NCBI GenBank assembly: GCA_963978905.1
Contig: OZ022256.1
Location: 43,200,001 to 43,264,000, forward strand
Origin: Trichostrongylus colubriformis
Lineage: Eukaryota; Nematoda; Chromadorea; Rhabditida; Trichostrongylidae
DNA length: 64,000 nucleotides
Direction: 5' to 3'
Positions within the stretch are counted from its first letter, which is position 1. Every line of letters begins with the position of its first letter. Both the position numbers and the translations under genes were made by a program. Positions 11,975 through 24,528 of this stretch are shown piece by piece. A model generated the notes under the pieces. The model saw only the letters and a program-made list of their open reading frames with translations, ran no database searches and was not told where the DNA came from.

Positions 11975-13240
11975 TTTTTGGCACCCTCTGTAGATGCACA
12001 TCATCAGTGTTCATGCGAATATGCATCTCAAAAGGCTTGGTCTGGGATGAGAATCGAACCTGCAGTACACGCTTTACTCTACCGAAACTCCTTTCAGCAT
12101 TCCTCACTTTCTTAACGGCACAGTTTACGATAATTTTAGTTTTGTAGTTCCACCCGTAGGCAGATAGCTCTTCCTGCAACTGCAGAAGGTTAGAGGAAAT
12201 TAAAAAGTGACTTCGCGAAGGTGAAAAATAGACGTGAAAGGTCCCGCGAATTAGATGGCGAGTGTGAAAAGTCTAAGATTTCTAACGGTTTCATCCCGCT
12301 CTTTCTGTACCGTTGCTACTTTCCTCAATCGGACAAAATTGTCCCTACTGCTGTCTTTTATCATTGAATTTTTCGAAAGCGTATCGGCTCTCGCTCAGGA
12401 AACAAGCACTGTATCAGGCCCGAAGAAAGTTGTAAGCACTGCTGTATTGAACTCTATGTTCTTACCAGTCTTGTAAAAACATAGTGTTCAATATAGTCTT
12501 GTAGTACTTCCGCATCGCGGTCTGCTGCGATAATCAGCAGCTATCAAAAATATCAAAATCACTATCTATGTTTTTGATTTTCAGTAGATGCTGATCTTTA
12601 CAGAAGCCCGCAATGCGAATGTTGTTAAAAGGATGCATTGGGCAAGAATATCGGCCTCGAACGGGACTCGAGCCCACTCTCCTCTAATCGGACATCAGTT
12701 GATCATGATCATCATCCCATCAATCCCTAAAGGCTCAGTGCACAATAATCTTTGTGGTTCCTCGCACTCAATAAAAATTTGACATATTCATGGTGCTGTT
12801 GGGCATATAAGCGAAGAAAGACTGAAGAAAATTTTTGCATCCTGTGTCTCTCGTCTAGTTATGCAGCGTTTGCTATCAGGATATCATCAATTCCATCTTA
12901 CCGCAGTCGACAGATAGCCATTACGCCGCATAGTTGCCACCGCGGCTAAATCGAAGGCGGATGCCCGCCATCTGATTCGCGGGACCTTACACGTTTATTT
13001 TTCACCTTCGTGAAGTAACTTTTTTAACCTCCTCTAACCTTTGCAGTTGCGGGAAGAGCTATCTGCCTACGGGTAGAAGTACATACTAAAATTACCGTAA
13101 ACTGTGCCGTTAAGAAAGTGAGGAATGCTGAAAAGAGTTTTGGTAGTGCAAAGCGTGTACTGCAGGTTCGATTCCCATCCCAGATCAAACCTTTTGAGTT
13201 GCATATTCGCATGAACACTAATGATGTTCATCTAGACGGC
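11975..13240. mobile_element. Foldback element with about 260-bp inverted arms carrying tRNA-like blocks
   Basis: The segment 11985-12255 is the reverse complement, with modest divergence, of 12965-13230. Each arm includes a B-box-like block (GGTTCGATTC) preceded by GTAGAG/GTAGTG-type text, and the arm ends include the TTCGCGAAGGTGAAAAATA / TATTTTTCACCTTCGTGAA motif. The 700-base centre contains a second SINE-like repeat (12540-12700) and no transposase. It behaves like a foldback or large MITE; how it moved is unknown. Confidence 0.65.
12540..12700 (-). repeat. SINE-like repeat, second copy of the 1040-1255 family
   Basis: It shares the block reading GCTGATCTTTACAGAAGC, GCAATGCGAA, TTGTTA, GGGCAA with the repeat at 1075-1160, then a B-box-like GGGACTCGAGCCC on the + strand. 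Unlike the first copy it has no long hairpin at its end. It lies inside the foldback element. Confidence 0.45.
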
Positions 13241-13863
13241 CGCAGAATTGCCCAATCAGAGCCATTCCACATCAGTACAAGCCCACCCTGGTGAGAAAAC
13301 AAAGGATAGCCCCCTGAATGTTTTTCGGAGCCTCCTTTCTATGAGATAAGCAGCTAGCAGCGTGTGAAAAGAGATGGCTGCCAGGCTGAGTGATCAAGGG
13401 TGCTTGCGGATAACGATTAGAAATCCTTTGTACACTTTCTCCTTTCATGCGCCGCCCGGAACAATGTTCCGGATCCCATCCACGCGCACGATGTTTTATG
13501 GCCACGTACGCACGATTCCTCGATTGCATCCAAAAACCACTTTGAATGGGAGAAGTATTATTTGTCCGAGTTATTCTGCACTTATCTTGAAGTTTCTGCG
13601 TGAAGCTACTCTTTCTATCCATACTGAGCAGTCTTTCCACCATATGCTACACTGCCACGAAGTGTGACGCTCTCTCCCTCTACGTAGAGTGTTACACCAT
13701 CAGTCTCATTTTCTTCCCAACGTTTCCTCCTAACGCGTTCTTTTTCGTTCTGATTGCTGAGGTAAATAAATTCAAACCGTATTTATACCCAGTTTTCCTC
13801 ATAAAATCTGCCTCAAGTGGTAAATAATCACATTCACATAAACAAGTAAGTGAATAAATATTG
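13241..13863. other. Spacer, no gene recognised
   Basis: Open frames on both strands overlap each other and match nothing recognised. No repeat structure was seen by eye. Confidence 0.3.
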
Positions 13864-14759
13864 TTAGGTCGTAAGGAAAGTTTTGGCCGGTTTTTGAAAT
13901 TTTAACATCTGGAGATCATAATTCGGCTCAATGTGCATCTTTTCTCACAAATGAAAACCATTAGGTTCGCCACATTCTTGGCAACATTATGCATACCTGA
14001 ACATTTCAATTTGATGAACGGTTGATGATTTATATGGCGCGAAGTGGAAAAAAGTCGACCCCAAATTGCCACTCTTTCTGAACACACTGCTACTGAAGGA
14101 GCTGTTCAGATGATTGGGGAAGCGGGGCTTGGTTAGGACTAGATATGGTGAATATGATGCACGAGTAAGAGCTTCAGCCTGCAACTGCTTCAATTACTGG
14201 AAGAGGATTTTGAAAAATGCGCTTGCGCATAACTGCCGTGAGGGGTCCCGCGGCACCCATTTTTTGGATTTTTCCAAATCATGGCTACTTGAGGTGGTCA
14301 ACTAAGTTTGCTTATTGAGGTCCAATACATTTGTACATCCCCTGCAAGTATGGACGCTCATCGCTTTCTGCCATTTTAGTTATAGTGATTTGATCACTTG
14401 ATAATTCAAGCAACTCGTTCTCAGTTCTGCACTTCTTAAACCAGAAACTAAGTGTGCCATTCAGTGCTTCACCCCCTCCCCTAGCAGTACTCACATTAGT
14501 GGTCGCCTCTGCTGCGACCCGATTAAAGAAGAGTTCCTGAAGTGAAGTCATCTTTAAAGTGCCATTTTCGCAGTACTTTAAAATTTCCCTAATAATTCGA
14601 AAACCTTGTGGTGTTCCAAACAAAACATATGTTTAGAAAGAACAAATTTTTGTCTATCCAAGGAGCACAATATGTCAACTGATTCATGTTGACGCGCTCT
14701 GATATTTAAATTTATCTTGTGAACGCGAAAAAGCGGCCAGAACTTTCCTTACAACCTAA
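13864..14759 (-). mobile_element. Mariner-type deletion derivative (about 0.9 kb)
   Basis: Terminal inverted repeats are TTAGGTCGTAAGGAAAGTTT at the left and its counterpart TTAGGTTGTAAGGAAAGTTC at the right, flanked by TA-type ends. The same terminal sequence bounds 50690-51532. A - strand frame (TPQGFRIIREILKYCENGT, MTSLQELFFNRVAAEATT) matches one in that element (MPQGFRTIGEIWKYCKNST), so both descend from one parent with its own coding capacity. No complete transposase or D..D catalytic motif is readable. Confidence 0.65.
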
Positions 14760-14949
14760 TAGCACAGATACTATCATAAATTACGATGGTCAGTCTTATT
14801 TTGACAGGAGATCCTCCTTTCAAATCTATTCTCTCACTTATTTAGTTTTAAATTAGCTTTGACAATACTTGCACTTTGAAGCGTATAATAGTAGGTTTGA
14901 ATAACAAATTAATATCGAAAGAATGAAAATTGAACTGAAAATAAATTTG

Positions 14950-15300
14950 AAGGAATCTTCCACGGAAAAATGAGTTTTTCTGTTACCCATATATTTATGT
15001 TGTATTAGCCTGATGTGGGCCTCATGCAAGGTTCCACGCAAAAAATGTGAGTTCGGCTAAAATACAGCACCGCAAAGTCTCGGCCGGGTGGGCGGGCCTC
15101 CGAGCAAGAGCCCGTCATAGAAGACGCATTGTTGGGACAGAAAATTAAGTAAACAGTCTGACTTTCCCTTTCCAACCGCAGCGAACTACGGGACGGAGCT
15201 TCTAATGCAAGGCTCCGCCGATCCGTCGGAGGATTTGAGGAGCTGTATCTTAACCAAATTTCGCTTTTTCGATTAAAACTTTGCATGCAGTTTTATTTGA
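14950..15300. repeat. MITE family A, copy 1 (right end truncated)
   Basis: It starts CCACGGAAAAATGAGTTTTT and carries GCATGCAAGGTTCCACGC-like and TACAGCACC blocks in the same order as 56800-57237 and 46085-46395. Inner segments are inverted (GTGAGTTCGGCTAA against TTAACCAAATTTCGC). No coding capacity. Confidence 0.55.
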
Positions 15301-16685
15301 ATCTTAATCCAGGGGAGTGTCTCCACCCCCTTGAAGTGAGGCTTAGATAAAAAATATATGCACATTCTTAGTGTACAGACGGACAGCTGTAGAACGGTAT
15401 AAAGTGAGGATGGCCACATTGAATGCCTCCGTCAGCAACATTAGCACCCGATCTTTTTTTGGTTTAAGTTTGTTCGCTGTGACTGAAGGGTTCGAGTATT
15501 TCCAGTTAGCCGTCCCATGTTTTAGTAAGAGAAAGCAAGAGAATGCAAATCCACCAAGCCTATGTAACTTCAAGCTGTTCATATCACTACACTGTTGCTA
15601 TAACATCGTGCTCAGCCTTGTTCGTTTTTTATATTACTACGAGACGCTATTGCTAGTCGCCATTAAGCCAAATGAATCTAACTGGTTTATCAGGTGCTAC
15701 TCCTGTGTCCACAGAGCGAGAACGTCCGCTGGTCAGTCGTGTTATGTACTACACTTCTAGTACTATCATGCTTGCATCGTAGCCATTTTTATTTCACTAT
15801 TGAGGTTCTGGAGGACGAAAAAGGTTTTTCAACTCAGTTCGTTGCTCGTAGTTCGGGAACGTATCTCTCAAATCTTGGTGCTAATGCAGCTGGTGAAGGG
15901 CACTCCACTGTGCTCGGCGTACGTCGCTATTTTTGCCAGTTTTAGCCTGGGCCTTAGATCATAGAGAAGCCTCTCCCCCCCCCCCCTTCATGTAAACCTT
16001 AGGTAAAAAATATACACTTGATTGTATAAAGTGATGATCGTAGAAAGGCTTCCTAGTGAAGGACGTCAGCGCGACAAAGTGCTCCTTCCCCTCGCCCCTC
16101 TACAACTACATTGAAACCTGAATGTTTTCGTAGTTTGTCTTGCTCAAAAATCGAACTATGTTCAGATTTTTTTTTCAAAAGTTGTTATTTTTGTGGTCAA
16201 AATACTCGAAAAGACTACTGATAAGGAAGGGGGGGGGGGGAGGGAGTGGGCAATATGTCTAATGTGATTGCTCAGTATTGCTGTTGTTACACCCCTCGGA
16301 AATTTCAAGAAAAATTCAACTATGTCCTTCTCATCCACTATTCGACACCCCCTCCCCCCTCTCAAGTCGACTCCTCCGACTTCGAAGCTGTTGCCACAGA
16401 GCTATCTGACTGAAACTACACTCGAGCGATTTCTTCTCCCTCGAAATTCCTCAACAGTGCATGAGTTTTCTTTGAGATGAGTGCTGTGGTCGTCGTTGAA
16501 ATTTCTAACAAACGCGACCCTTCCAACCTTTAATTCGATCCCATTTCCCGACCCAGAACACGACCTCCTCGTCAAGGACTCCCCAAAGCTGAGCATGATC
16601 ACCACGGCGACAAGAAATGCCAGGAAGTACGACGCGGTTACATCCCAAGATGGTCACAGAGTGATCTACATCCATTTCTGCGAGC
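15301..16685. other. Spacer with homopolymer runs, no gene recognised
   Basis: Contains a run of 13 C near 15967 and a G run near 16230. Overlapping open frames on both strands around 15371-15760 and 16268-16700 have no recognisable domain and no consistent splice signals. Confidence 0.3.
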
Positions 16686-16689
16686 CCTA

Positions 16690-16965
16690 GCACTGGGCGG
16701 TGAGCTGGGTACACCGGGGTCGAGGATCCCTCGACAAGGGGCGGGATAGGGGGTCGTAATTGCAGAGGTCAGCAATGGTTCCGGGATAGCTGCTAACGAG
16801 GAAGGTCTTCCAACTCATGACGCGCTTTTTGAACGCTGTTTTTTGCATGTGTGGGGGTGCGTACAAGAATCATATAACTGATGTCCATTTTTGCTGAGCG
16901 GCTCTACGAATGCCAAAAAAGGGGTTGATGGTTCGATCCCCACTGAGGACAAATTTTTGCAAAAT
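16690..16965. repeat. Repeat sharing blocks with the window end, plus a tRNA-like block
   Basis: GGCGGGATAGGGGGTCG near 16740 and TGCATGTGTGGGGGTGCG near 16846 recur in similar form at 63770 and 63902. Next comes a tRNA-like stretch with GCTGAGCGGCTC and, 30 bases later, ATGGTTCGATCCCCACT. Interpretation as a tRNA-derived or LINE-leader repeat is inferred. Confidence 0.35.
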
Positions 16966-17059
16966 TTAGATTTTCAGTTTTTGGGCTCGTAAACATTTGA
17001 ATATGAAGATTAAGTGCAGTAATCGCATTTAGAACCCCGGACTGCCCTCTACAGCCAGT

Positions 17060-17590
17060 TTTCAGCAAGTTTGACAGTCCAACTTTTTGACCTTTCAGCG
17101 CTCATAGCGCACGAACGAGGCGTTTTTGCGTGAAACGGATTTGATATTCGTGTTCAGGAGGTCGAACTACCCCCAGGGATGAGTTTCTAGCCCAATCGAA
17201 GTTTTGACCCAAATTCGAAAAATTGAGCTGGGCACTGGTATACCTTGGACTGCACGTTCAACGAAGGAGAGGACGGTATCACCTCCCAAGAAATACTGAC
17301 TATTCCTCTTGCTTGGTGCTTGCTAGCTGAAATAATAGCGATAGGCATCCATGCTGTGCATATTCCATTGATTTTCATCGATGAGTTACTCACTTCTACG
17401 AGTAGAAAGCGCCTCATGTACCCATGACCTAACGTCCTTCTCGAAGTTAGGGACAAAATTTGGAATTGGCTAGAAATGTGCCCCAAGGGTAGTTTGACCC
17501 CCTGAACACGAATATAGCACTCATTTTGCGCGAAATCGCGAATTTCGAGCGCTACGGGCCCTTATGTGTCCAAAAAAGTCAGATCACCAA
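17060..17590. repeat. Foldback repeat, about 150-bp arms
   Basis: Sequence from about 17095 to 17240 is matched in reverse complement by about 17435 to 17580; the clearest shared block is ATTCGTGTTCAGG-GGTC-AACTACCC. The 190-base centre is open in both directions (17187-17486 on -, 17245-17427 on +), but that is probably incidental. Confidence 0.5.
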
Positions 17591-17699
17591 ATTCAGTGAG
17601 AATTCGTAAACGGCGGCATTTTGGCATGCTGTCAACGAAAATCATAGTCATTTGGCATAAACAGACTTATCTGAAGATGAAGAGGTGAAAGCAAAAACA

Positions 17700-17815
17700 G
17701 ATACGAAACTTGGCCAGAGTCCGGACTCGAACCACCAACCCATGCCTTTTGACCGTTTGAGAGTCCATCGGCGTATCCAGTAGGCCATCCGACCGCCGCA
17801 CCTTAGCGACATCGG
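17700..17815 (-). repeat. tRNA-derived SINE copy
   Basis: On the - strand: GGTCGGA at the 5' end can pair with TCTGGCC at the 3' end as a 7-bp acceptor stem including G-U pairs. Between them are A-box-like TGGCCTACTGGATACG and B-box GGTTCGAGTCC. The D- and T-stems do not pair properly, so this is tRNA-like rather than a working tRNA. It is related to 2690-2800. Confidence 0.5.
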
Positions 17816-18279
17816 GGAACTGTTGTGAAACCGCTGCACACTTTTAGTACATGGTCGAGGTAAGATTTTATTTTTTCCCGCATTTGACTCTGTTTTGGAT
17901 GTGAAATGGAAGAACACCTTTGGATTTGCACATGGTCAAGGTTACAAGAAGTATGCGTTACAATAAGTTGGTTAAAATCGCCTTTTTGGAAAAATTTTTT
18001 TACTCCTTTTTTGGCATTCGTAGGATCGCTCAGCAAAAATGGAAGTTAGTTATATGTTTCATGTGGGTACCCCCATATAATGGAAAAACCGTTTCCCAAA
18101 AGCGCGTCATGACCTGAAAGACCTCCCTTGTAAGTGGAACGTGCCGTCAGTTGATGCGGTTATGTAGGAAAATATGATCGAACATGAGTGATCAACGCAA
18201 ATCACAGTGATTAAATACTTAGTATACTTTGCAATCAACAGGTCTGATATGTAGAGGTTACGTAGCTTTGAAAGGCGGG

Positions 18280-18665
18280 GGGGGGGGTCGTATTTAGGCT
18301 CCTGTAGAGGGAGGGGGTCGTACCCCAGTCGACCACCTTCCTCGACACCTGGGTGCGCTCTGACGTGGGTCCCTCTCCCCGCGAGTGACGTCACGGACCG
18401 GGTCAACCGAACCGAGCGGTTCCGTCGGCAGGTTGCGGGTTTCGACAGCGTGCAAAACGCATTACAAATCGATGCTGCAGCGGCAGTCAGCTGAACGCAG
18501 CCTGCCTGTGCCCTCCGTCTCTGACCTCCTGTCTGCGCACGCTGCACGTCTGCGCATCTAATGTAGCCGTGCTTCCTGCGCGGTGTCTAGCCACCTGCGC
18601 ATGCGAGCTGCTCGCGCACGCTGGGTGAGCGCTGAGGTAGTTCGCCTTGGGAAACCGCTTTCACA
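18280..18665. promoter_or_regulatory. CpG- and GC-rich island upstream of the SIAH gene
   Basis: The stretch is strikingly GC- and CpG-rich compared with its AT-rich surroundings, with a G11 run at the left end and repeated GTCTGCGCA / CTGCGCATG blocks near 18530-18610. It lies about 1.6 kb before the first readable SIAH exon. It could be a promoter/5' UTR region or a GC-rich repeat; the sequence alone does not decide. Confidence 0.3.
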
Positions 18666-19585
18666 CGAGGTATCGTCACGCTTTCCCTATTTACATGGGC
18701 GTTTATAATTGAAAAGCTCGATTGGGAAACACTCAATAACCTCATGGCCGCGCTGTTACATCGTTGTTGGGTGACGGCGGGTGATCCTTCATGATCTCTC
18801 GTGTCAAGTACGGCATTGAGTCGTCCGTCACCTCTTCCTTATCTTATCACTCCTACAAAAAGTTCCACGTTTCTTTTCAGGGTGACTTTTGTCTCGAGTT
18901 TTTTGATACCGTTCGCTTGATAATAATACCGATTGTTTATCTGTGATTTCCCGAACAACCGCTGGTCTGCTAAACTCCAACGGTTGACGAGAAATTGTAC
19001 TTTTGAAAGAACTCTTTCACGTTAATCAATATGATAATCAACATGTAAAGTGTATTTTAGGGAAGTGGTGTTCTTTTCGTGTGTTTGTTGTCATTTCATG
19101 GATCGATCTCGTTTTTTTTTCGAGCGCTCTACCAATAGTCTTTTAGAAATGGTTTGCTTTAACCGATTTTCCAGGAACACAGCTTTGCAGTAACGTCTGC
19201 GCTGGCGGGCTTTCCAGCACGCTGTCTTTGTTGCGTTGATGAGTAGCAACAACCACGGCCAGGTGCTTTTTTTCAGAAGACTATGTGTATTGATACAAAT
19301 GTGTGGCATAACTGAATTGAGATGGCCTTACGTCATTGCATAGCTACCGGTTTTAGGATTGCTCAGTGTTTTTATTCACTGATCAAATGTTTACTTATGG
19401 TTTTAGATAGGCAGTTATTGAGGTAATAGTTTTGGTGGCTCTTCTGGCATTGTTGTGAGTTTCGATGACGTTAGAAGTCGGTATAATAAGTTTTTATAAA
19501 AATTAAACAACTCTGCGGCATAGCCTTCGTTTATGCTACTAGCTGTTTTTTATTGGTTATTTTTTTGATGCGTTTCGAGTGGATT
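18666..19585. other. Spacer upstream of SIAH
   Basis: No coding region or repeat recognised. A first non-coding SIAH exon might lie here. Confidence 0.3.
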
Positions 19586-19589
19586 ATAG

Positions 19590-19730
19590 GGGTCCGTAGA
19601 GCCGCGTGCAATTTCGGGGATCTGCGATTTTGCGATGCTGCTATTTACGTGCGGAACCACAACATCGCAAAGTCGCAGTATCACAGAATCACGAGTGCAA
19701 AATCGCGAAGTCTCACGGCTGCCTAACGAT
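19590..19730. repeat. Small inverted-repeat element
   Basis: GTAGAGCCGCGTGCAATTTC at the left is loosely inverted against TGCAAAATCGCGAAGTCTCACGGC at the right (first part shown), with an inner GCGATTTTGCGATG / CATCGCAAAGTCGC inversion. About 140 bp, non-coding, MITE-like. Confidence 0.4.
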
Positions 19731-20254
19731 TCTCATTGAATTTATCCATTCACATGAAAGATGCAGAACATTTTATATTGGATGACGTTTCGGTAGAGGA
19801 TGGTGTAGAAGTGTTTCTAATTTTGTGACTACGCCACTTGTAAGAACACACGTTCAATGAATCTCATGGTTTGAGGTCGTGCCTTCGAGCAACAAAGTGG
19901 CTTTATATTTATTATTCATTGTGCTGACGTAAGTAATCTGATTAACGACAGACGGAATATAGGGTCGCACCGAAAATGAGTGGAATGCGCATCAAAAGCA
20001 TTTTTGTAACATCGGCCGAGGAAAGCTAAGGCGTTCTGAGTTGGGCTTGTCCCTGGAATCCTTTGACATCTTATCCTTATCATACACTGGAGCTAAGAAA
20101 GAATATTGTACCTCTGTCCAAACCATATTAGTTTTCTGATAACACTGCTGTTTTTGTTAGAAGTATGAAAGTTGTCTAAGTTTAGAGCCTGCTAAGCCAA
20201 CTTTTGCACGAAATTTCTGGGTGCCATAACCATTCTTATAAGTTAAGGTACCGT

Positions 20255-23200
20255 CGGCAGCGGTATCCTCATCGGGCTCGTCATCAGCAACAGCACTATG
20301 TGGCCCAAACTCTATCACCACCAGCAGCACCACAGCAAGTGATCGAAGCGGCAGCCGTTCGGGATCACCACCATCGCAGTTCATGGGTCCTACGGCACCA
20401 AATCACGGCGTGGCAGCTCCACATCAAAAGAATCTCGCACGTGTTCAGGCAACGGCTCCTCCAGGTATTGATACTGATGTATAACTACTCATCTCTTTGG
20501 AGACATTGTAGCAAAGTATGGAGTAATTCTTCGTCTATAGTTCCAGTGGTCACTTGTTCTCCATCTTCTTTGTCAACTCAGAGCGTAGCCCCACAGATTG
20601 CAACCATCGGCGCCACTGAGCATACTGATAGCAGCGCAGAGGTTTGCTTGTTTGATAAGGATTGTTTTTTTTTGCGTTTGTACTACATCGTTTAGTGGCT
20701 ACATGTTTCTAAAGTAGGCATGTGCGATAGTTTTTTATCATCAACTTTTAGGTGCTTTCGGTTTTTGAATGCCCTGTTTGTTTGGAATACATGCTACCGC
20801 CATATCTGCAATGTCAAGCTGGTCACCTCGTTTGCGGTAACTGCCGTCCAAAACTGCAATGCTGCCCCACTTGCCGTGGACCAACACGTGAGGCTTAGTG
20901 TCTCCTAACCTGGAGGTGTTTCGTTTGTCAGTTGTGGGCCATTGCTTATATTTTCAGCCAGCGTTCGTAATCTTGGTCTTGAGAAAATCGCTAACACTGT
21001 TCGTTTTCCTTGCAAATTCGCATCATCCGGTTGTCCGCTTTTCTTTTATCACTTTGACAAAGTCGAGCATGAGGAGACCTGTGAATGCCGGTGTGTTTCA
21101 TTCATATTTTATGTGAAATCTATGGACAGATTAAGTCGTACTACGCCTGCATGTCCTTCCATTTCAGCCCCTACAGCTGTCCCTGCCCTGGTGCTGCTTG
21201 TAAATGGCAAGGGGCCTTAAACGATGTTATGGATCATCTTAAGAAAGTGCACAAAAGCATAACTACTTTACAAGGTATTAGTATGATCCGTTCTCGTTCT
21301 GCGTTTTTTGTCGCTGTTTGTGATTACTGTCATTAGAAACTTGATCTTGCGAGAGGCCTGGCGAAGGCATTAATCCAGCAGAGCCATTTGTGGACTTTCG
21401 TGTTTTTTGAAGAAATGAGAGCTGTCTTGAGTCTTACCGAAGTCAGTGCGCTAGTATACAGTAACGCTTCACTGTGACGCACAGCGGATTGGCATATTAT
21501 GTTTGGTTTATTATATAGAATGGGATCGGAAAGACTCGTAAAAAAGAAATGATAGTTGGAAGCAGTGTAAGGTGGGAAGTATTTCTGTTATAATACGCGC
21601 TGGTTGAATGTTGTGGCTCGCATGCGTATCGTTAGTATCGGTAGGATTTGTGTGACGAATCTACTCGCCTTTCCTGTTGTGTATCACACTATTTTTCAGC
21701 AGTCTATCCCACGTAAGAACATAAAGGGTACTTCACTAGTTGCACGCTGAAACCGTTGTCTTTTTCTCGGAGGCACTTCAATCGGCCAAGCGGTGTGGTT
21801 ATGTGGCATAAATGGGTCAAGGATGTGTTATCAATGAATACAGTTCGTTAAAGGGGCTTGATCAAAGTGGCAAATGCTTGAGACACCAACGAGCAAACAG
21901 AGGATAGTGTGGTGAAGTAAAAAGCGACGGAATTCGTTCTTCAATTCGGTATTTCAAAGAAATTTGGACAATGGTTAAAATTTCAAGTCAACTAACAAAA
22001 GCTCAAAACTTCGGGTGCCTTGTAGCTCATCACTTCTGAGGAACCCATCACTTGATTCTAACTAGTACGGCATCAGCTGCAACGCATGGGGGAGATCTAA
22101 TCTTTAGTGCCCCACGTACGCACCGTGGTAATTCTAGTGCATCAGTAAGTGGAGTTCCCAGAGCGCACCCAGCCTGTGATCGTCGTTGCAACATTAGCGG
22201 TTTGACCACCGCTCGAATACGATCCATTAACAATGTGCATGCTTATCATTCAGAACTGTTTTTGAAATGAAGGAGAAAAGTGAAGTCAGTTTTCAAAATA
22301 ATTAGTTACTGCGTGAAGAATTTTTCAGGAGAGGACATTGTATTCCTCGCAACAGATATCAATTTACCTGGTGCCGTCGACTGGGTCATGATGCAGAGTT
22401 GCTTCGGCTACAACTTCATGCTTGTACTAGGTAGCTTGGTGCGAGGTATAGATTTCACTTCCTCAAAGATGAGTCGTTGCAGAGAAACAAGAGAAATTCG
22501 ATCATGGGCAGCAAGTTTTTTATGCCGTTGTGCAGCTAATTGGTGCTAAAAAAGAAGCGGACAATTTCATGTATCGGTGAGTTGCGGCCTCTTGCCTAAT
22601 TTTTTATGCAAGCAAACGAAACTCTACCAGACTAAGATGTTTTTCTGAAGGAAATCCGTTCATTCAATTCAACAGCAACAGAAGACGGTGAACGCCGAAT
22701 ATTAGCCTGACTTGGTTTTTTGGTTTCTGTCAGGGCCGCTTTAATGTACTGCTCGAGAAAAGGCATGAAGAGATATGAAGCATTCTGTCCAACATTTCAC
22801 TCATGAATTACTTTCGCTTTCGGATTCCATTCTTGTGCAAGCCTAAACTCACCTCATCACCGCATAAGCCCTCTAAAGGCTAGGTCGGACGAACCTAGAG
22901 ATTTTCAGTTTGGTGATTCCGGGCTTCTCCTGCTTGTGTTCTTGTCTGTTGGGCACAGGTGTTTCCCATGGCATCATTTATAGCTTACGGAGTTTTGTTC
23001 AAAACGAAAGCTTGGAACAACATCTGTTGTATTTGTTCAAAGAATCTCGCTGTTGTCGTAGTGGCCCGTCGTAAGATATAGTATCTGGTACAGCTAATGG
23101 AGCAACAGAAGGGAGCAATTTTCTCTGATGTAATAGCGTCGCTTTTTAAGGGGTTGTGTTTCGAAGGCAGCCGCTGGTTTTTGTTTCCTCGATCTTATAA

Positions 23201-24528
23201 AGGTATCAGCACATGCTTGTAGGCCATTATATCTCGCCATTTTATCTACGCTGACTTTCGGGAAGCCCTTCGCCCTACCTCTTTTTTGTTCGACGTTCTT
23301 TACATCTGAGAAACCGCGAAATGTTTACAGCAATTGGCGCTGCACGGACAGTGTTCTTGGGGTTTGGTTGGTGTAACGAAAGGTAGGCGGGTTTTCTTAT
23401 TTCTCTCAATGTTTAAGCAGGTATATTCCCTGTAGGACTTAAAAACAATGAATGTCGGAAGAGCAAGGTCACTTTATCGGAGGACCTGCATGAATGCAAA
23501 ATTACAACTAATTAGCATGTAATTTGCGAGGCGATCGGAATGAAAGTTAAGGTGGAGGGGTATTCACTGAGACATCCTCGGTTAACATTGTTCATAGATG
23601 TTGATAGTGTCAATGACGGCGATTCAAAAATGTCCAAAAAGCCAGGGGTGATGATCTGTTTCCGCTGAAAATCTCTTCTTCAAAGGAAGCATTTGTTTAG
23701 CCTGCAGTTTTGCAACATTGACTTGGACAAATGTAGTCGAGCAAAGCGAATATATCACACCATTATTGTGCAGCAAACATTTTGTCATTGTTTTTGCCAG
23801 AACTACGGGCTTTTTTCTAAGGTTTTTTCTTTCTGTGTGTGTTGGTGTAAAAAATGTATTTTTTCAGTCGGTAAATGCCCTCACGATAGCAAAGTGGTTT
23901 CCCTCTCTCTACATGAGTCGTTCTTGGTGTTGCAGCTCTGTTTTTGGGTTTTGCCTAGTGTAGATAACTTTTAATGTCAGCTTGGATGTTTGTTCAAAGG
24001 ATTGCAGAGAAAAAACATGAGAGTTTCAAAGCGCATTGGAGGCTTAGAGCATATCATAAGACCCATTTTCAGCTATTCAGAGTAAAGTGAAATCAAATCG
24101 TGTGCTGTTAATATAACTTTGACGCAATTCTTATTGGATCTCAAAATTTATTTTGATGTTATTCATCGGACACGGTATGACTTGGGTTTCATTCCTTGAA
24201 TCACTTACACTTTATAGTTTGGAGTTGTCAACCCATCGTCGTCGCCTCTGTTGGGAAGCGACTCCACGTTCTATCCATGAAGGTGTAGCTCATGCAATAC
24301 AGCTTTCGGATTGTCTTGCGTTTGACACTCCTACGGCGCAGTTGTTTGCTGGTGAGTCTGAACATCTCGTGGTTAAGTTGTTCCTGTTCGCTTAGATTGA
24401 CTCCTACTAATTTTGCAGAAAATGGAAACCTTGGAATTAACGTCACTATCAGCATGGTAAGTACACGCGACCTTGACTTGGTTCCGATTTAATTAATGTA
24501 CAATTTATAACCTTTTCTTCAGGTGTAA
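20255..24528 (+). CDS. siah-1: SIAH-type RING E3 ubiquitin ligase (seven in absentia homolog)
   Basis: Coding exons with agreeing phases: about 20255-20464, 20541-20641, 20752-20887, 20958-21091, 21168-21274, 22329-22430, 22483-22576, 24218-24351, 24419-24456 and 24523-24528. After a Ser/Thr-rich N-terminus comes the RING finger ([29 protein letters not shown]), then the SIAH zinc fingers (PCKFASSGC...; [13 protein letters not shown]...HLKKVH) and the substrate-binding domain ([52 protein letters not shown]). It transfers ubiquitin from E2 to substrates for proteasomal decay. All Cys/His ligands are present, so it looks functional. The start codon is not visible; the N-terminal frame opens just after a stop at 20243-20245, so an upstream exon is needed. 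Spliced end is Met-Val-stop. Confidence 0.93.

Noticed and set aside
17700..17815. Functional tRNA gene
   Set aside because: The acceptor ends can pair, but the D- and T-stems do not and there is no credible anticodon loop; the sequence recurs as a repeat.
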